From the NCBI GenBank assembly GCA_030549795.1, contig JAUQQO010000020.1, positions 62,001-126,000 on the forward strand: a stretch of 64,000 nt of DNA, given 5' to 3'. The translations under genes were made by a program, and so were the position numbers. The notes beneath the pieces are model-generated. The model did no database searches, was not told the DNA's origin, and saw nothing but the letters and a program-made list of their open reading frames with translations. Of the stretch, positions 38,049 through 48,293 are shown piece after piece. Position 1 is the stretch's first letter. Each line of letters begins with the position of its first letter. This DNA comes from Pseudomonadota bacterium. GTDB lineage: Bacteria; Pseudomonadota; Alphaproteobacteria; Geminicoccales; Geminicoccaceae.

Positions 38049-41000
38049 TTGAAAACTGCTCTTATAGAGCGGCGACGGCGGAAGCGGGGGCTAAGCGGCG
38101 AGTACGGAATGGCGAGAGCGGGAAGCGGAGACTTCGGCGCGCGCGACGGCGAGAGGACAAGCGAACGCGACGGCCTGCAGAGGATCGTGCGCCTTCTGTG
38201 CCGCGTTCTGGGCGTACCGGTCGCGGCGGTGACCATGGTCGACGGCGATCGGTTGCGGGTGGTGGCGAGCATCGGCTGTCCCTTCGAGGAGTTGCCGCGC
38301 CATGGCTCATTGCCCGGTTGCACGCTGGATGTCGGGTTGCTGGAGGTCGTCCCCGACCTGCTCGCTGCCGGCCTGGCAGTTCCGGTACCCGTGATCGACG
38401 GGCGGTCCATTCGTTTCTATGCCGGAATCGCGATCCGCGATCCCGACGGTCGGCTCGCAGGCACGCTCTGCGCGGCGGATTTCGTTCCGCGTCGGCTGGA
38501 CGAGGAGGCCGCGCAACTGTTGCAGGCGCTCGCCGATCTCGCCGGTGACCAGCTGCGTCTCGTGCGCGAGGCGGAAGAGCATCGTCGCGCGGCTGAGGCC
38601 CTCGCGCGCAGCGAGCGCAGGTTCGAAGATTTCGCCGAGATCGCCTCCGACTGGTTCTGGGAGATGGACGCCGAGCTGCGCTTCTCCTGGCTTTCGGAGT
38701 CGGTGCGGGCCCGATTCGGCATCCCGCCCGAATGGCATTACGGCAAAACGCGGCTCGAGATCGCAGCAACAGAATCAGATCGCGTCGTGGCCCGCCAGAT
38801 CCAGGAGCTCATGGAGCGCCGGGAACCGTTCCGCGACGTCGAATATTGCCGACGGGGCCCGACGGGCGATCACTGGCTGCGCATCTCGGGCAAACCGATC
38901 TTCGACGATAGCGGACGCTTTCTCGGCTATCGCGGCACGGGACGCGACATCACCGAGCTCAAACGCGTCGAAGCCGAGCGCCGCGAGGCTGTCGCGCGCT
39001 ATCAGACCCTGGTCGAGCTCTGTCCTCTTGGGCTGTTCGTGCATCGCGACGGTGTGGTGACCTATGCCAACCGCGCCGCGGCGGAGATCTTGGGAGTCGG
39101 CTCTCCCGCTGCGCTCGTGGGAAGAAACGCCCTCGACTTCATCGCCCCGCCCCATCGCGACACGATCAGGGCGCGTATCCGACAGCTACTGAAGCGAGGC
39201 GGTAAGACACCTCCGATCGAAATCGAAGTGCAGCGCGCCGAGGGCACGACGGTGATCGTCGAGAGCATGGGCGCGCGCATCACCGACGGCGGTCATCCGG
39301 CGATCCAGGTCGTTTTCCGCGACATTTCCGAGCGCAAGCGGCTCGAGCGCGAGCTCCGCGCCGCGGAAGAGCGGTACCGGACCCTGTTCGAGCTCTCTCC
39401 AGACGGGATCTTTGTCAAGGACGCCCAGCACCGAATCCTTTTCGCAAACCGTGCCGCCGCCGAGCTCTTTGGTGTTGGCAGTCCAGAAGTGCTCGTCGGC
39501 ATGCCGAGCATCGCATTCTTCCCCCCCGAAGATCGCGTCCGCGCTGAGGAGCGGACGCGCCGGCTCCTCGCCGGAGAGCGCTCGGTGCCGCCCACCGAGC
39601 TGCGGATCCTGCGCGCCGATGGCACTCTTCGCTATGTTGAAGCAGCTGCCTGCCGGTTCGAGGAAAAGGGTGAGGTGCGCATCCTCGTCGTTCAGCGCGA
39701 CATCACGGAGCGCAAACTCGCCGAGGCGGCGCGTCAGGAAGCCGAAGCGCGGTACCGCACGCTCGTCGAGCTCAGCCCCGACGCGCTCTTGGTGATGCAG
39801 GATGGTGTTTACATTTATGCCAATCAGCGGGCAGTAGAGCTTTTCAGTGCCAAAAGCGCCCATCAGTTCATTGGCTTGCGACCGCGTGACCTCTACGTTG
39901 AGGAATTTGCACCGTTCATTGAAGCGCGCGTCGAGCAGCTCAGTCGCGAAGGGGGAACCGTACCGCCGCTCGAGGCGCGCATCCGGCGCTTCGATGGCGA
40001 AGTCCGCGATATCGAGACCAAAGGTGCGGCGATCCTGTTGGACGGTAAGCCGGCCATCCAAGTGGCGATGCGCGACATCTCCGAGCGCAAACGGGCCGAG
40101 CGTGCGCGCCGTGAAGCCGAAACACTCTATCGGGCGCTCGTCGAGCGCAATCCCGAGCCGGTTATCCTCGTTGCCGACGGCCGCTTCGTGTACGCGAACG
40201 AATCAGCGGCGCGCCTGTTCGGATTGAGTGCACCTGAGGATTTGCGCGGGCGATCGATCTACGATTTTATCGCCCCCGAACACCACCAACTCATTCGGCA
40301 TCGGCACGCGCTTCCGCTCGAGGAAGGGCAAGTCCTGCCTCCGGTTGATCTCACCATCGTGCGTGCGGACGGCGAGCGGCGCGCGATCGAGGCCACGGGC
40401 ACCCTCGTCGTGCGCGAGGGCCGGCACATGCTGTTGGGCGTCCTGCGCGACGTGACCGAGCGCAAGCACGCCGAACAGGCTCTTAAGGAAGCCGAAGAGC
40501 GCTACCGCAAGCTCGTCGAGCTCGCGCCGGTCGGCATTCTCGTTTACCGCGATGGGGCCTATCGCCTCGCCAACCGGGCGGCGGCGAAAATCTTGGGTGC
40601 CGAAGAACCCTCCCGTCTGCTCGGGATCGATCCTTTTGATCTGATCACCGACCCTTATCGCGAGCTCATTCGCGAACGGGCGAGGCGGCTCTTGCAGCAT
40701 GGAGGTGGCGCACCTCCGATCGAGATCGAAATGCGTCGGCTCGACGGCGGGGTGGTCGCGGTGGAAACCGTAAGCGCTGCCATCCAAGATGCCGGAAAGC
40801 CGGCGGTGCAGATCGCGATGCGCGACGTCACCGAGGCGCGGCGCGCCCGGCGAGCGCTTGAGGAGGCGGAGGCGCGCTGGCGTGGGCTCGTCGAACTGAG
40901 CCCTGATGCTGTTGTGTTAATCCGCAACGGTCGCTATGTGTTTGTCAATAAGCGTGCTCTTGAGCTCTTTGGAGCGCTCTCATCTGAGGAAATACTCGGA

Positions 41001-42614
41001 CGTACCCCGTTCGATTTCTTTCTTGAAGAGCATTGGCCTGTCATCGAAGAGCGGATTCGTCAATTAAACGAACACGGTGGATTTGTGCCACCGATCGAGT
41101 TTCGCCTGCGTCGCCTCGATGGTAGGATTATCGACGTCGAATCGGCGGGGGCTGCAATACCGGATGGCGAACACCCGACGATCTTGACTGTGTTGCGCGA
41201 CATCAGCCAGCGCAAGGCACTCGAAGCGGAACTCTGGCGTCGCGCGCACTACGATTCCCTGACCGGTTTGCCGAACCGCTCGCTCTTCTTCGATCGCCTC
41301 GACCAGATTCTCGCTCGTTCCGAACGCGAGCAGCGCCAAGGCGCGCTCGTGCTGCTCGATCTCGACGGGTTCAAACCGATCAACGACGCGCACGGTCATG
41401 ACGCTGGGGACGCACTTCTGCGCGCCGTCGCGCGCCGATTGCAGCGCGTGGTCCGCCGCTCCGACACGGTGGCGCGCTTGGGCGGCGACGAGTTCGCGAT
41501 GCTGCTCTATCCGGTGCCCGACGAGGCGACTGTCGCAGCGATCGCTGAGCGCATCGTCCACGCCTTGACCGCCCCGGTGTGGTACGAAGGTCGCGCGCTC
41601 AAAGTCGGCGCGAGTCTCGGCGCGGCGTTTTTCCCAAGCGATGGCGCCGAACCGGAGATCCTTCTCAAACGCGCCGACCTCGCGCTCTATCGGGCCAAGG
41701 GACGCAGCGGCTCGGTGGTCTTTGCCCGCAATCTCCTTCCCGCAAGCGAACCGGAAGGGATCCGGGTCCCCGCCAGCGTAGCCGAGTTTACGGATGCACT
41801 AAAACGCGGCGATCTCGAGCTCCTTTGGCAGCCGCGGGTCGAGATCGCGAGCGGTCGTCCTCGCCTGCTCGAGCTCGGCGTGCGGCTACGCCATCCGCGG
41901 CTCGGTTTCATCGAGGCGTGCGTGGCGGATTTGCTCGCGCGCGCGAACGAAGACGCAGCCGTTGTCGGATGTCTGATCGAGGTTATTGCCGAGGAGCTCG
42001 CACGCTGGCGCGCGCAAGGCCTCGACATAGAACGAATCGCGATCAATTTGCCGCTGCGTTCACTCGCGCTCAAAGAAGGCCCGCAGGGTTTCTGCGCTCG
42101 TCTCACCCAAGCCGGGATCAAGCCGCACCAGATGCTGCTCGAAATCGATGGGGCGCTCATCGAACGCGGGCTCGGCCTTTCTTACGAGCTGATCGTGGCT
42201 CTGGACGCTGCTGGTGTCGCCTTCGCACTCGATCGGTTCGGGGGAGGGTCCTTAAGTCTGGTCGGTCTGCGCGACGGTCCGTTTCGCGCCGTCAACCTCG
42301 CACCAGAGCTAGTCGCCGCGCTGGCCGCAGGCGGCCCGCCAGCGCGCTTTGCCACCGCCGTGCTCGCCTTCCTGCACGAGCTCGGTGTCGAGCTCACTGC
42401 CCTTGGCGTGGAGACGGAAGCGCAACGAGCGGCGCTGTTGGCCGCCGGCTGCACGCTCGCTCAGGGCCCCTTGTGGGGAGCGCCGATGACGGCGGAGGAG
42501 ATCGTCTCGTGGTGGCGCGGGTTAGACAACGCGCCTGCCGCCGGCCATGTGCCTTCCGGCGCGCTCTCGACGCCGACCGAGGCGACTGCCTCAGCGCAAA
42601 GACTTATTGAATAG
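38049..42614 (+). CDS. GAF - seven PAS - GGDEF - degenerate EAL diguanylate cyclase
   Basis: Soluble 1521-residue signalling protein. An N-terminal GAF-like domain is at about 38-178, a diverged PAS at 196-310, then six similar PAS units beginning at residues 317, 442, 568, 693, 818 and 943, a spacing of 125 (once 126). GGDEF is intact at 1145-1149 with an RxxD inhibitory site five residues before (RRSD, TVARL), so c-di-GMP synthesis is likely. The EAL domain (about 1245-1500) reads ELG at 1275, DRFG at 1395 and VNL for KID, so phosphodiesterase activity is doubtful. No TM segment. The TTG start has GAGG seven bp upstream; an ATG at 38109 is the alternative. It overlaps purC by 11 bp. Confidence 0.93.
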   Translation: MKTALIERRRRKRGLSGEYGMARAGSGDFGARDGERTSERDGLQRIVRLLCRVLGVPVAAVTMVDGDRLRVVASIGCPFEELPRHGSLPGCTLDVGLLEVVPDLLAAGLAVPVPVIDGRSIRFYAGIAIRDPDGRLAGTLCAADFVPRRLDEEAAQLLQALADLAGDQLRLVREAEEHRRAAEALARSERRFEDFAEIASDWFWEMDAELRFSWLSESVRARFGIPPEWHYGKTRLEIAATESDRVVARQIQELMERREPFRDVEYCRRGPTGDHWLRISGKPIFDDSGRFLGYRGTGRDITELKRVEAERREAVARYQTLVELCPLGLFVHRDGVVTYANRAAAEILGVGSPAALVGRNALDFIAPPHRDTIRARIRQLLKRGGKTPPIEIEVQRAEGTTVIVESMGARITDGGHPAIQVVFRDISERKRLERELRAAEERYRTLFELSPDGIFVKDAQHRILFANRAAAELFGVGSPEVLVGMPSIAFFPPEDRVRAEERTRRLLAGERSVPPTELRILRADGTLRYVEAAACRFEEKGEVRILVVQRDITERKLAEAARQEAEARYRTLVELSPDALLVMQDGVYIYANQRAVELFSAKSAHQFIGLRPRDLYVEEFAPFIEARVEQLSREGGTVPPLEARIRRFDGEVRDIETKGAAILLDGKPAIQVAMRDISERKRAERARREAETLYRALVERNPEPVILVADGRFVYANESAARLFGLSAPEDLRGRSIYDFIAPEHHQLIRHRHALPLEEGQVLPPVDLTIVRADGERRAIEATGTLVVREGRHMLLGVLRDVTERKHAEQALKEAEERYRKLVELAPVGILVYRDGAYRLANRAAAKILGAEEPSRLLGIDPFDLITDPYRELIRERARRLLQHGGGAPPIEIEMRRLDGGVVAVETVSAAIQDAGKPAVQIAMRDVTEARRARRALEEAEARWRGLVELSPDAVVLIRNGRYVFVNKRALELFGALSSEEILGRTPFDFFLEEHWPVIEERIRQLNEHGGFVPPIEFRLRRLDGRIIDVESAGAAIPDGEHPTILTVLRDISQRKALEAELWRRAHYDSLTGLPNRSLFFDRLDQILARSEREQRQGALVLLDLDGFKPINDAHGHDAGDALLRAVARRLQRVVRRSDTVARLGGDEFAMLLYPVPDEATVAAIAERIVHALTAPVWYEGRALKVGASLGAAFFPSDGAEPEILLKRADLALYRAKGRSGSVVFARNLLPASEPEGIRVPASVAEFTDALKRGDLELLWQPRVEIASGRPRLLELGVRLRHPRLGFIEACVADLLARANEDAAVVGCLIEVIAEELARWRAQGLDIERIAINLPLRSLALKEGPQGFCARLTQAGIKPHQMLLEIDGALIERGLGLSYELIVALDAAGVAFALDRFGGGSLSLVGLRDGPFRAVNLAPELVAALAAGGPPARFATAVLAFLHELGVELTALGVETEAQRAALLAAGCTLAQGPLWGAPMTAEEIVSWWRGLDNAPAAGHVPSGALSTPTEATASAQRLIE
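38997..41249 (+). repeat. Six tandem PAS-coding repeats of about 375 bp
   Basis: Codons for the (R/L)-(Y/W)-(Q/R) unit start fall at 38997, 39372, 39750, 40125, 40500 and 40875, spacings of 375, 378, 375, 375 and 375 bp. Each unit shares a PP turn before an arginine-rich strand ([52 protein letters not shown]) and ends in a RDISER/RDVTER linker helix. The constant length suggests internal duplication followed by divergence. Confidence 0.85.
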
Positions 42615-43368
42615 TGTCCGGACCGCGCAGATCGCGCGGACCAGCTTCTGGTAGGATCCCGAGCCGGCGGGCGATCTCGGCATAACCCTCCTGGACATTG
42701 CCGAGGTCGCGGCGGAAGCGGTCCTTGTCCAGCCGCTCGTTGGTTCGCGCGTCCCACAACCGCATATTATCTGGGCTCAGCTCGTCGGCCACGACGATGC
42801 GCATGTCCTCATCTTCCCACAGCCGGCCGAATTCCAGCTTGAGGTCAATGAGGCGCAGACCGACACCGGTGAACAAGCCCAATAGAAAATCGTTGATACG
42901 CAACGAGAGGTTGAGAATCTCGTCGAGCTCTTGATAGGTCGCCCAACCGAAGGCGGTAATATGCTCTTCGGTGACCATCGGGTCGCCGAGTTGATCGTTC
43001 TTGTAATAATATTCGACGATGGAGCGCGGCAGTGGCGACCCTTCCTCGAGTCCGAAACGCTGCGCGAGACTGCCAGCGGCAGCGTTGCGCACCACTACTT
43101 CGAGGGGGATGATTTCGACTTCGCGGATGAGCTGCTCGCGCATGTTCAACCGGCGCAGGAAGTGCGTCGGGATGCCGATCTCCTGGAGCTTGAGCATCAA
43201 GAACTCGGAGATACGGTTGTTGAGCACGCCTTTGCCGGTGATGACCGCGTGCTTCTTGTTGTTGAACGCGGTCGCGTCGTCCTTGAAGTACTGGATGAGG
43301 GTTCCGGGCTCTGGACCCTCGTAGAGGATCTTGGCTTTGCCTTCGTACACCTGTCTGCGTCGGGCCAT
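42604..43368 (-). CDS. purC: Phosphoribosylaminoimidazole-succinocarboxamide synthase
   Basis: SAICAR synthetase of the purine pathway, 254 residues from the ATG at 43368. The product begins [17 protein letters not shown] with the conserved GKAK(I/D)-Y motif. It contains [26 protein letters not shown] and [10 protein letters not shown] with [19 protein letters not shown]. The frame is open to 43512 but that extension has no similarity. Its 3' end overlaps the convergent PAS/GGDEF gene by 11 bp. In relatives purC is normally followed by purS; here the big sensor gene separates them. Confidence 0.95.
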   Translation of the reverse strand: MARRRQVYEGKAKILYEGPEPGTLIQYFKDDATAFNNKKHAVITGKGVLNNRISEFLMLKLQEIGIPTHFLRRLNMREQLIREVEIIPLEVVVRNAAAGSLAQRFGLEEGSPLPRSIVEYYYKNDQLGDPMVTEEHITAFGWATYQELDEILNLSLRINDFLLGLFTGVGLRLIDLKLEFGRLWEDEDMRIVVADELSPDNMRLWDARTNERLDKDRFRRDLGNVQEGYAEIARRLGILPEAGPRDLRGPDTIQ

Positions 43369-43450
43369 GACCGATCCGCCCCGTGCGCGCCTTCGACCAC
43401 GGCGCCGCGCAACGCCTTCCGGCCGCCGCCGTCGTGGCCGGCCCACTCCC

Positions 43451-43479
43451 CATATAGGAAAGCTCGATCGAGGCGACAA
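43451..43479 (-). promoter_or_regulatory. Candidate purC promoter
   Basis: On the minus strand TTGTCG (43479-43474) is followed after exactly 17 bp by TATATG (43456-43451). Each has 4/6 consensus matches, and the pair is about 80 bp before purC in the 122-bp gap after the large membrane-protein gene. Confidence 0.45.
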
Positions 43480-43490
43480 CGCGGACCGTT

Positions 43491-45551
43491 TCAGCCCCGG
43501 CCCTCCCGCCACCAGGCGCCCGCTGCGGCGAGAAGGAGGAGGGTGAGAACCACCCAGGCCGGCAAGAGCGGGGTGCGGCTGACACCGCTCACCGTATAGG
43601 CTTCGTTGGCGATTAGGCCGATCCAGCCGCGACCTGCCGTGCGGCGGTCTTTGGCCACACGGCGAAGCTCAGGAACGCCGTCGCGGACCAGCCAAAGGAC
43701 CGCCCCGCCCGTCGCCTCGGCGAGCGGCCGCACGCGCGCATCCGTCGCTCGCAGTTCCGCGAGCTCGATCGGCGCCACCCCGCGCGGCATGGCATAGGCC
43801 GTGCGTTGGCCGTCGCTGATCCGATAGAGCCCGTCCTCTTCGGCTTCGAGACGGGCGCGGGCGATGCCGTCGGCATCGGGTGCGAGCTCGAGGCTCTGCT
43901 CACGGCCCGAGGGCGCTGTCACCGTCACCCGCACCGGGCGCGGATCGAGCGAGCGGCGCAGGATCTCGATGCCATCCGGGCGCGATTCGGCACTGAGCGA
44001 TTCTTCCTCGAGTTCGGGCTCCTTCATGAGCCAGTGAACCAGCCGCCGTAGGAGCTGCGCCTGCGGCCCGCCCCCTTCGAAGCCCCGCTGCCAAAGCCAA
44101 TGGTGGTCGGAGAGCAGCTGGGCGACGCGACCCTCGCCGACGCGCTTGAGGAGGAGCAGCGGTCGGTCCCCCGCACCGGTCATGAGCACCGCAGCATCCG
44201 AGGGATCGACCTCGACCAGCCGCAGCCAGCGGCCCCAGCTCGGCTTTTCGGGGTCTGGGGCGAGGCCATGCGTCACCGGATGGCGACGGCCAAGGGGGGT
44301 GAGCATGGGTGCGAAAGGCTGCTCGATCACCTGACCGGAGGGTTTGCCCGGCAGTACGCGCGCAAGCGGCGTACGGTAGAGCCCGGTAGGAGTGGCGAAT
44401 TCCGGCCCTGCAGCTTCGAGAAGCGCGCCCCCCTGCTCGACATAGCGGGCGACGTTCTCGAGATAGGGCAGCGGCAACAGGCCCCGGCGGTTGTAGCGGT
44501 CGAAGATGACGAGGTCGAACTCATGCAGCTTGACCTCGAAGAGCTCGCGCGCCGGGAAGGCGATGAGCGCGAGCTCGCGGATGGGCGTGCCGTCCTGTTT
44601 CTCCGGTGGCCGCAGGATCGTGAAGTGGACGAGATCGACGGCAGCGTCGGCTTTGAGCAGATTGCGCCACACGCGCAGGCCCGGATAGGGCTGACCAGAC
44701 ACCAACAACACGCGCAGCCGGTCGCGCACGCCGTTGATCGTCACTGCGGTTCGGTTGTTGAGGGTGGCGATTTCGCCCGCGCGCGGGGCGACTTCGATCT
44801 CGAGCACGGTCCGGCCGGCACGGTCGAGGCTAAAGGGCAAGCTGCGCCGCTCACCGGGTCGAAGATCGAGCTCGGCCATCACCCGCCCCTCGCGCCGCAC
44901 GACCACGCGCGCCGGCTCATCTGCCGCTGCCGGCAAATCGTCGAAGCCCAAGGTGAGCTGTTGCGGCTCGGCGACCATGGCGAAGCTGGGCACCTGCTCG
45001 ATCACGAGCCGTCGGTCGATCTCATCGGGCCGTCCGGTTAAGAGTGCGTGCACCGGAGCGCCGATGGTCGAGACTGTCTTGGGATCCGCGGGCAGATCAT
45101 GGAGGATGCCATCGCTTACCAGGATAACGGCAGCGAGCCGCGCGCGGTCGACTTGTCCCAAGGCTTCGGAAAGCGGGCGCAAGAACAATGTTCCTTCCGC
45201 TGAGCCGGAAAGCTCGATCTCCTTGACCTCGATGCCCTTGATCTTGGCGAGCTGTTCGCGCAGGGCCGAGGTGGCGCGCTCGAGTTCGCGCGGCCGCTCG
45301 CCCAAGCGCTGGCTCGGCGAGCGATCGAGCGCCAGGACAACAACGTCATTCAGCGGTTGACGTTCCTCCCGCCGCAGGACCGGATTGGCAAGAGCGAGCA
45401 CAAGAAGGGTGAGCAAAGCAAGGCGCAGCCAGGCACCGCGCGCACGCCGCACGATGCCAAAGCTCGCAAGCAGGAGTGCGATGGCCGCGAGCGCAGCGAG
45501 TACCGGCCAGGGAAGGTGCGGTTCGAAGACCAGGCTCAGGCTCGATGTCAC
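43491..45551 (-). CDS. Large membrane protein of the MoxR/DUF58 cluster (glutamine-amidotransferase-like middle)
   Basis: 686-residue protein, function unknown. Two N-terminal hydrophobic segments (about 14-34 and 40-57) and one C-terminal TM ([16 protein letters not shown]) flank a large extracytoplasmic or cytosolic region. Part of that (residues ~90-160) resembles a von Willebrand-type nucleotide/metal fold ([29 protein letters not shown]). The middle (about 280-450; [19 protein letters not shown]) resembles class I amidotransferase-like domains without a recognisable catalytic Cys. GTG start at 45551 after GAGGGG. It follows the DUF4159 gene by 16 bp as last gene of the cluster. Confidence 0.75.
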   Translation of the reverse strand: MTSSLSLVFEPHLPWPVLAALAAIALLLASFGIVRRARGAWLRLALLTLLVLALANPVLRREERQPLNDVVVLALDRSPSQRLGERPRELERATSALREQLAKIKGIEVKEIELSGSAEGTLFLRPLSEALGQVDRARLAAVILVSDGILHDLPADPKTVSTIGAPVHALLTGRPDEIDRRLVIEQVPSFAMVAEPQQLTLGFDDLPAAADEPARVVVRREGRVMAELDLRPGERRSLPFSLDRAGRTVLEIEVAPRAGEIATLNNRTAVTINGVRDRLRVLLVSGQPYPGLRVWRNLLKADAAVDLVHFTILRPPEKQDGTPIRELALIAFPARELFEVKLHEFDLVIFDRYNRRGLLPLPYLENVARYVEQGGALLEAAGPEFATPTGLYRTPLARVLPGKPSGQVIEQPFAPMLTPLGRRHPVTHGLAPDPEKPSWGRWLRLVEVDPSDAAVLMTGAGDRPLLLLKRVGEGRVAQLLSDHHWLWQRGFEGGGPQAQLLRRLVHWLMKEPELEEESLSAESRPDGIEILRRSLDPRPVRVTVTAPSGREQSLELAPDADGIARARLEAEEDGLYRISDGQRTAYAMPRGVAPIELAELRATDARVRPLAEATGGAVLWLVRDGVPELRRVAKDRRTAGRGWIGLIANEAYTVSGVSRTPLLPAWVVLTLLLLAAAGAWWREGRG

Positions 45552-45567
45552 CGGACCATCCCCTCGC

Positions 45568-48291
45568 TCATTGCCCGAGCCGCTCGAGAAGCGCCGGGAC
45601 GTGGACCTGATCGGTCTTGTAGTTGCCGGTCAAGGCATACATCACGAGGTTGATCCCAAAGCGGCGGGCCATCTCCCGCTGCAGCTCTCCCCCCGGCACC
45701 ACCGAGAAGAGGGTCCGGCCCCACTCGTCTTCGGCCCAAGCGGCGGTCCAGTCGTTGGCACCGATGACCAAGCTCGAAACGCCGTCGTTGATCAGGGGCG
45801 AGACTTGGTCGACCCACAAGGGTTGTCCCGTGAAGCGGCCCGGAAAGTCCTGCAGGAGGTAGAAGGTCCGGGTGAGCACATGGTCGGGCGACACCCGCAC
45901 GAGCGGCGGCAGATCGAGCCCGGCCAACAGCTGGGCGAGACGGCGCTCGCCGGGACCACCGCCCTCTTGACCCGGCAGCAGAACCGCCGCGTCGCGGGTA
46001 TCGATGAAGATCATCCCGCCCGATTCGAGGAACTGCTGGATTCGCTTGAGCGCGTCGCTCGAGAGATCGCGGTGATCGGGGGTGACGACCCAGAAGATGA
46101 GGGGGAACAGCGCGAGCTCGTCGCGGGCCGGATCGACCGGCACGGGATCGCCGACCTCTACGCTCGTTCGCTCTGCGAGCACCCGTCCAAGGCCGCGCAG
46201 GCCGGCTTCCGTGACCCGGTCGACGTCCGGGCGGCCGGTGAGCATGTAGGCGAGTCTCGTTTCGTACGCCGGCGCGAAGCGCGGGTCACCCTGTGCGAGC
46301 GCAGGGAAGGCGAAGAGAAGGACCACCGCGGGCATCACGCGTGCGAGGACAGCTCGCGGCAGCAGGCCACGCAGCGCCCAGCCGATGACGAGATCGATGA
46401 GCGCGAGCAAAAGCGCTGCGAGCAACAGCCACGGTGCGAGGTCGACTTCGCGGGCGCGGCCGTAGGCGCGCACACTCGAGGCGTACTCGGCAAGCGGCAG
46501 GGGCAAAAGGTCGCGCACGGCGGATTGGAGATTGAGAGCTGCGCGCGCTGTCTCGCCGCGATCGGCGCCGACCGGAATCCAAAGACCAGCCGGATGGCGC
46601 GGGCCGACTTCCGCAGAAGCGAGCGCATCGGCCTCAACAGGCAGGATATCGGGGCGCGGCTCGGTGAGCGTGCCTTCGGCCGTAAGCGCCCGGTCGAGCT
46701 CGAACAGACCGCGGCGGGGCATGCCGGCACCGGGGGCAAGCGCGAGCGTACGGCGCAGCATCTCGACGAACAAACCGGAAAGCGGCAGGTTCGTCCAAGC
46801 CGTGTTGGCGGTGGTGTGGACGAGCACGAGCCAACCTTGACCCAGCCGCCGTCCGGTGACGATCGGCGTGCCGTCTTCGAGTTGGGCTAAGGTCGCCGCG
46901 GCCAGATGCGGCCCCGGTTCGGCCAAGATCTGGCGGCGGACGACGGTTTCGCGGGTGGGAACGAGACCGGCGAACGGGCTTTCAGGCGGAAACGGCGCAA
47001 GGGGCAAAGGTTCCGACCAGGAAAGCGCCCCACCCAGCTCGCGGTCGCCGGCGCGCAGCGGCACCGGCAGAAGGGTATCGCCACCAGCGGCAAGACGCGG
47101 CCCGGCAAAGCGCAACAGCACGCCGCCCTTTTCGATCCAGCGAGCCAGCATCGCGCGCTCCTCATCCGGCAATTTCCCGACATCGGGTAGCACGATCATC
47201 GAGGGATCGCCGGCAACGAGCTCGGCGAGCGGGCCGCGGCGCACTTCTGCAAAGGGCAACAGAGCGCGCTCGAGGAAATAGACCTCGGAGAGAAGGGGTT
47301 GGTCCACGCCACCAAAGGGGCTGCCGACGATCCCCACGCTGCGCCGACGCCAGCGCTCGTCGAGCAACACAACTCCGCCGATACCAGCACCCGGGATCTC
47401 GAGCCGCGCCACCCGGTTGCGCAGATCCGGTGGAAGCGCGAGCTGCACGCTCGCGCGCCGTTCGCCTTCTGGGAAGACGAACTCGGTGGCGGCGAGGATC
47501 TCCCCTTCCGGACCGAGCGCTCGAACTGCACGTCGCTCGATCGCACCGCCTACGGCGCGCAGCGCGGCAAGCGCAAAGCCGTCGGCGGTGAGCTCGGGCG
47601 GCAGGAGCAGAAGCGCGGTGCGATCGGGCGGATCGGCATAGACGACGAGCGGGCCGAGGTTGCGCAGCGTTTGGGCGAGCGCGCGGGCTTGGGCGCGGTC
47701 GTCCTCGCTGCGCGCGAGGCCGTCGGTGAGCCAGACGCTGGTGGTCGGCTGACCCTCGAGGCGGGCGAGGGCAGCGCGGGCGGCTGCGCGATCGACCGGC
47801 CAGGGACGCGGGCGCAACCCCTCGAGGCCCTTGAGGAACTCGGCAGGGAGACCAGCCTCGAGGACCACCCCGCGCTCCTCGGAAGCGGTGCGGAGCACGA
47901 ACACGCTGCGTCCCTCGCGATCGGCCTGCTCGAACAGGCCTTCGAGGGTGCGCTGCCGCTCGCGCCAGCCGGGTGCGCTCGCCCAGCCGTCGTCGAGGAC
48001 CACAAGGAGCGCTCCGGAACCGGGAAGTTGCGGGGCGGGCTGCAGGACCGGTCCGGCGAGGGCGAGGATGAGCAAGGTGGCGATCGCAAGCCGCAGCAAG
48101 AGCAACCACAGCGGCGTACGGGCCGGGGTCTCCTCCCGCCGCTCGAGCCGCAAGAGGATGCGCAAAGGCGGAAAGAGAGCCCGACGAGGCGCGGGCGGGG
48201 TGACCCGCAGCAACAACCAGATCGCCGGCAGAAGCGCGAGTGCACCCAATAACAGCGGTTGGGTGAAGGCGAACAGACCGAGATCGAGCAT
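45568..48291 (-). CDS. BatA-type N-terminus plus DUF4159 membrane protein
   Basis: 907-residue protein. The start (FTQPLLLGALALLPAIWLLLR, then LFPPLRIL) is the BatA/TIGR02226-type N-terminal membrane segment, with a second TM near 64-82. A vWA-like part follows (SGALLVVLDDGWASAPGW). After a further TM at about 655-690, the C-terminal 200 residues form a DUF4159 domain (RLAYMLTGRPDVDRVTEAG; LFPLIFWVVTPDH; SGGMIFIDTRD). This domain architecture is common in alphaproteobacteria. It lies 2 bp after the DUF58 gene. Confidence 0.85.
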   Translation of the reverse strand: MLDLGLFAFTQPLLLGALALLPAIWLLLRVTPPAPRRALFPPLRILLRLERREETPARTPLWLLLLRLAIATLLILALAGPVLQPAPQLPGSGALLVVLDDGWASAPGWRERQRTLEGLFEQADREGRSVFVLRTASEERGVVLEAGLPAEFLKGLEGLRPRPWPVDRAAARAALARLEGQPTTSVWLTDGLARSEDDRAQARALAQTLRNLGPLVVYADPPDRTALLLLPPELTADGFALAALRAVGGAIERRAVRALGPEGEILAATEFVFPEGERRASVQLALPPDLRNRVARLEIPGAGIGGVVLLDERWRRRSVGIVGSPFGGVDQPLLSEVYFLERALLPFAEVRRGPLAELVAGDPSMIVLPDVGKLPDEERAMLARWIEKGGVLLRFAGPRLAAGGDTLLPVPLRAGDRELGGALSWSEPLPLAPFPPESPFAGLVPTRETVVRRQILAEPGPHLAAATLAQLEDGTPIVTGRRLGQGWLVLVHTTANTAWTNLPLSGLFVEMLRRTLALAPGAGMPRRGLFELDRALTAEGTLTEPRPDILPVEADALASAEVGPRHPAGLWIPVGADRGETARAALNLQSAVRDLLPLPLAEYASSVRAYGRAREVDLAPWLLLAALLLALIDLVIGWALRGLLPRAVLARVMPAVVLLFAFPALAQGDPRFAPAYETRLAYMLTGRPDVDRVTEAGLRGLGRVLAERTSVEVGDPVPVDPARDELALFPLIFWVVTPDHRDLSSDALKRIQQFLESGGMIFIDTRDAAVLLPGQEGGGPGERRLAQLLAGLDLPPLVRVSPDHVLTRTFYLLQDFPGRFTGQPLWVDQVSPLINDGVSSLVIGANDWTAAWAEDEWGRTLFSVVPGGELQREMARRFGINLVMYALTGNYKTDQVHVPALLERLGQ

Positions 48292-48293
48292 GA

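Noticed and set aside
38997-41249. Tandem repeat as possible CRISPR array or transposon-like repeat
   Set aside because: The units are in-frame protein repeats of about 375 bp with diverged sequence, not short direct repeats with spacers.
45385-46890. Plus-strand open frame of 501 codons opposite the DUF4159 gene
   Set aside because: Arg/Gly/Asp-rich mirror of the real minus-strand gene; no recognisable domain.
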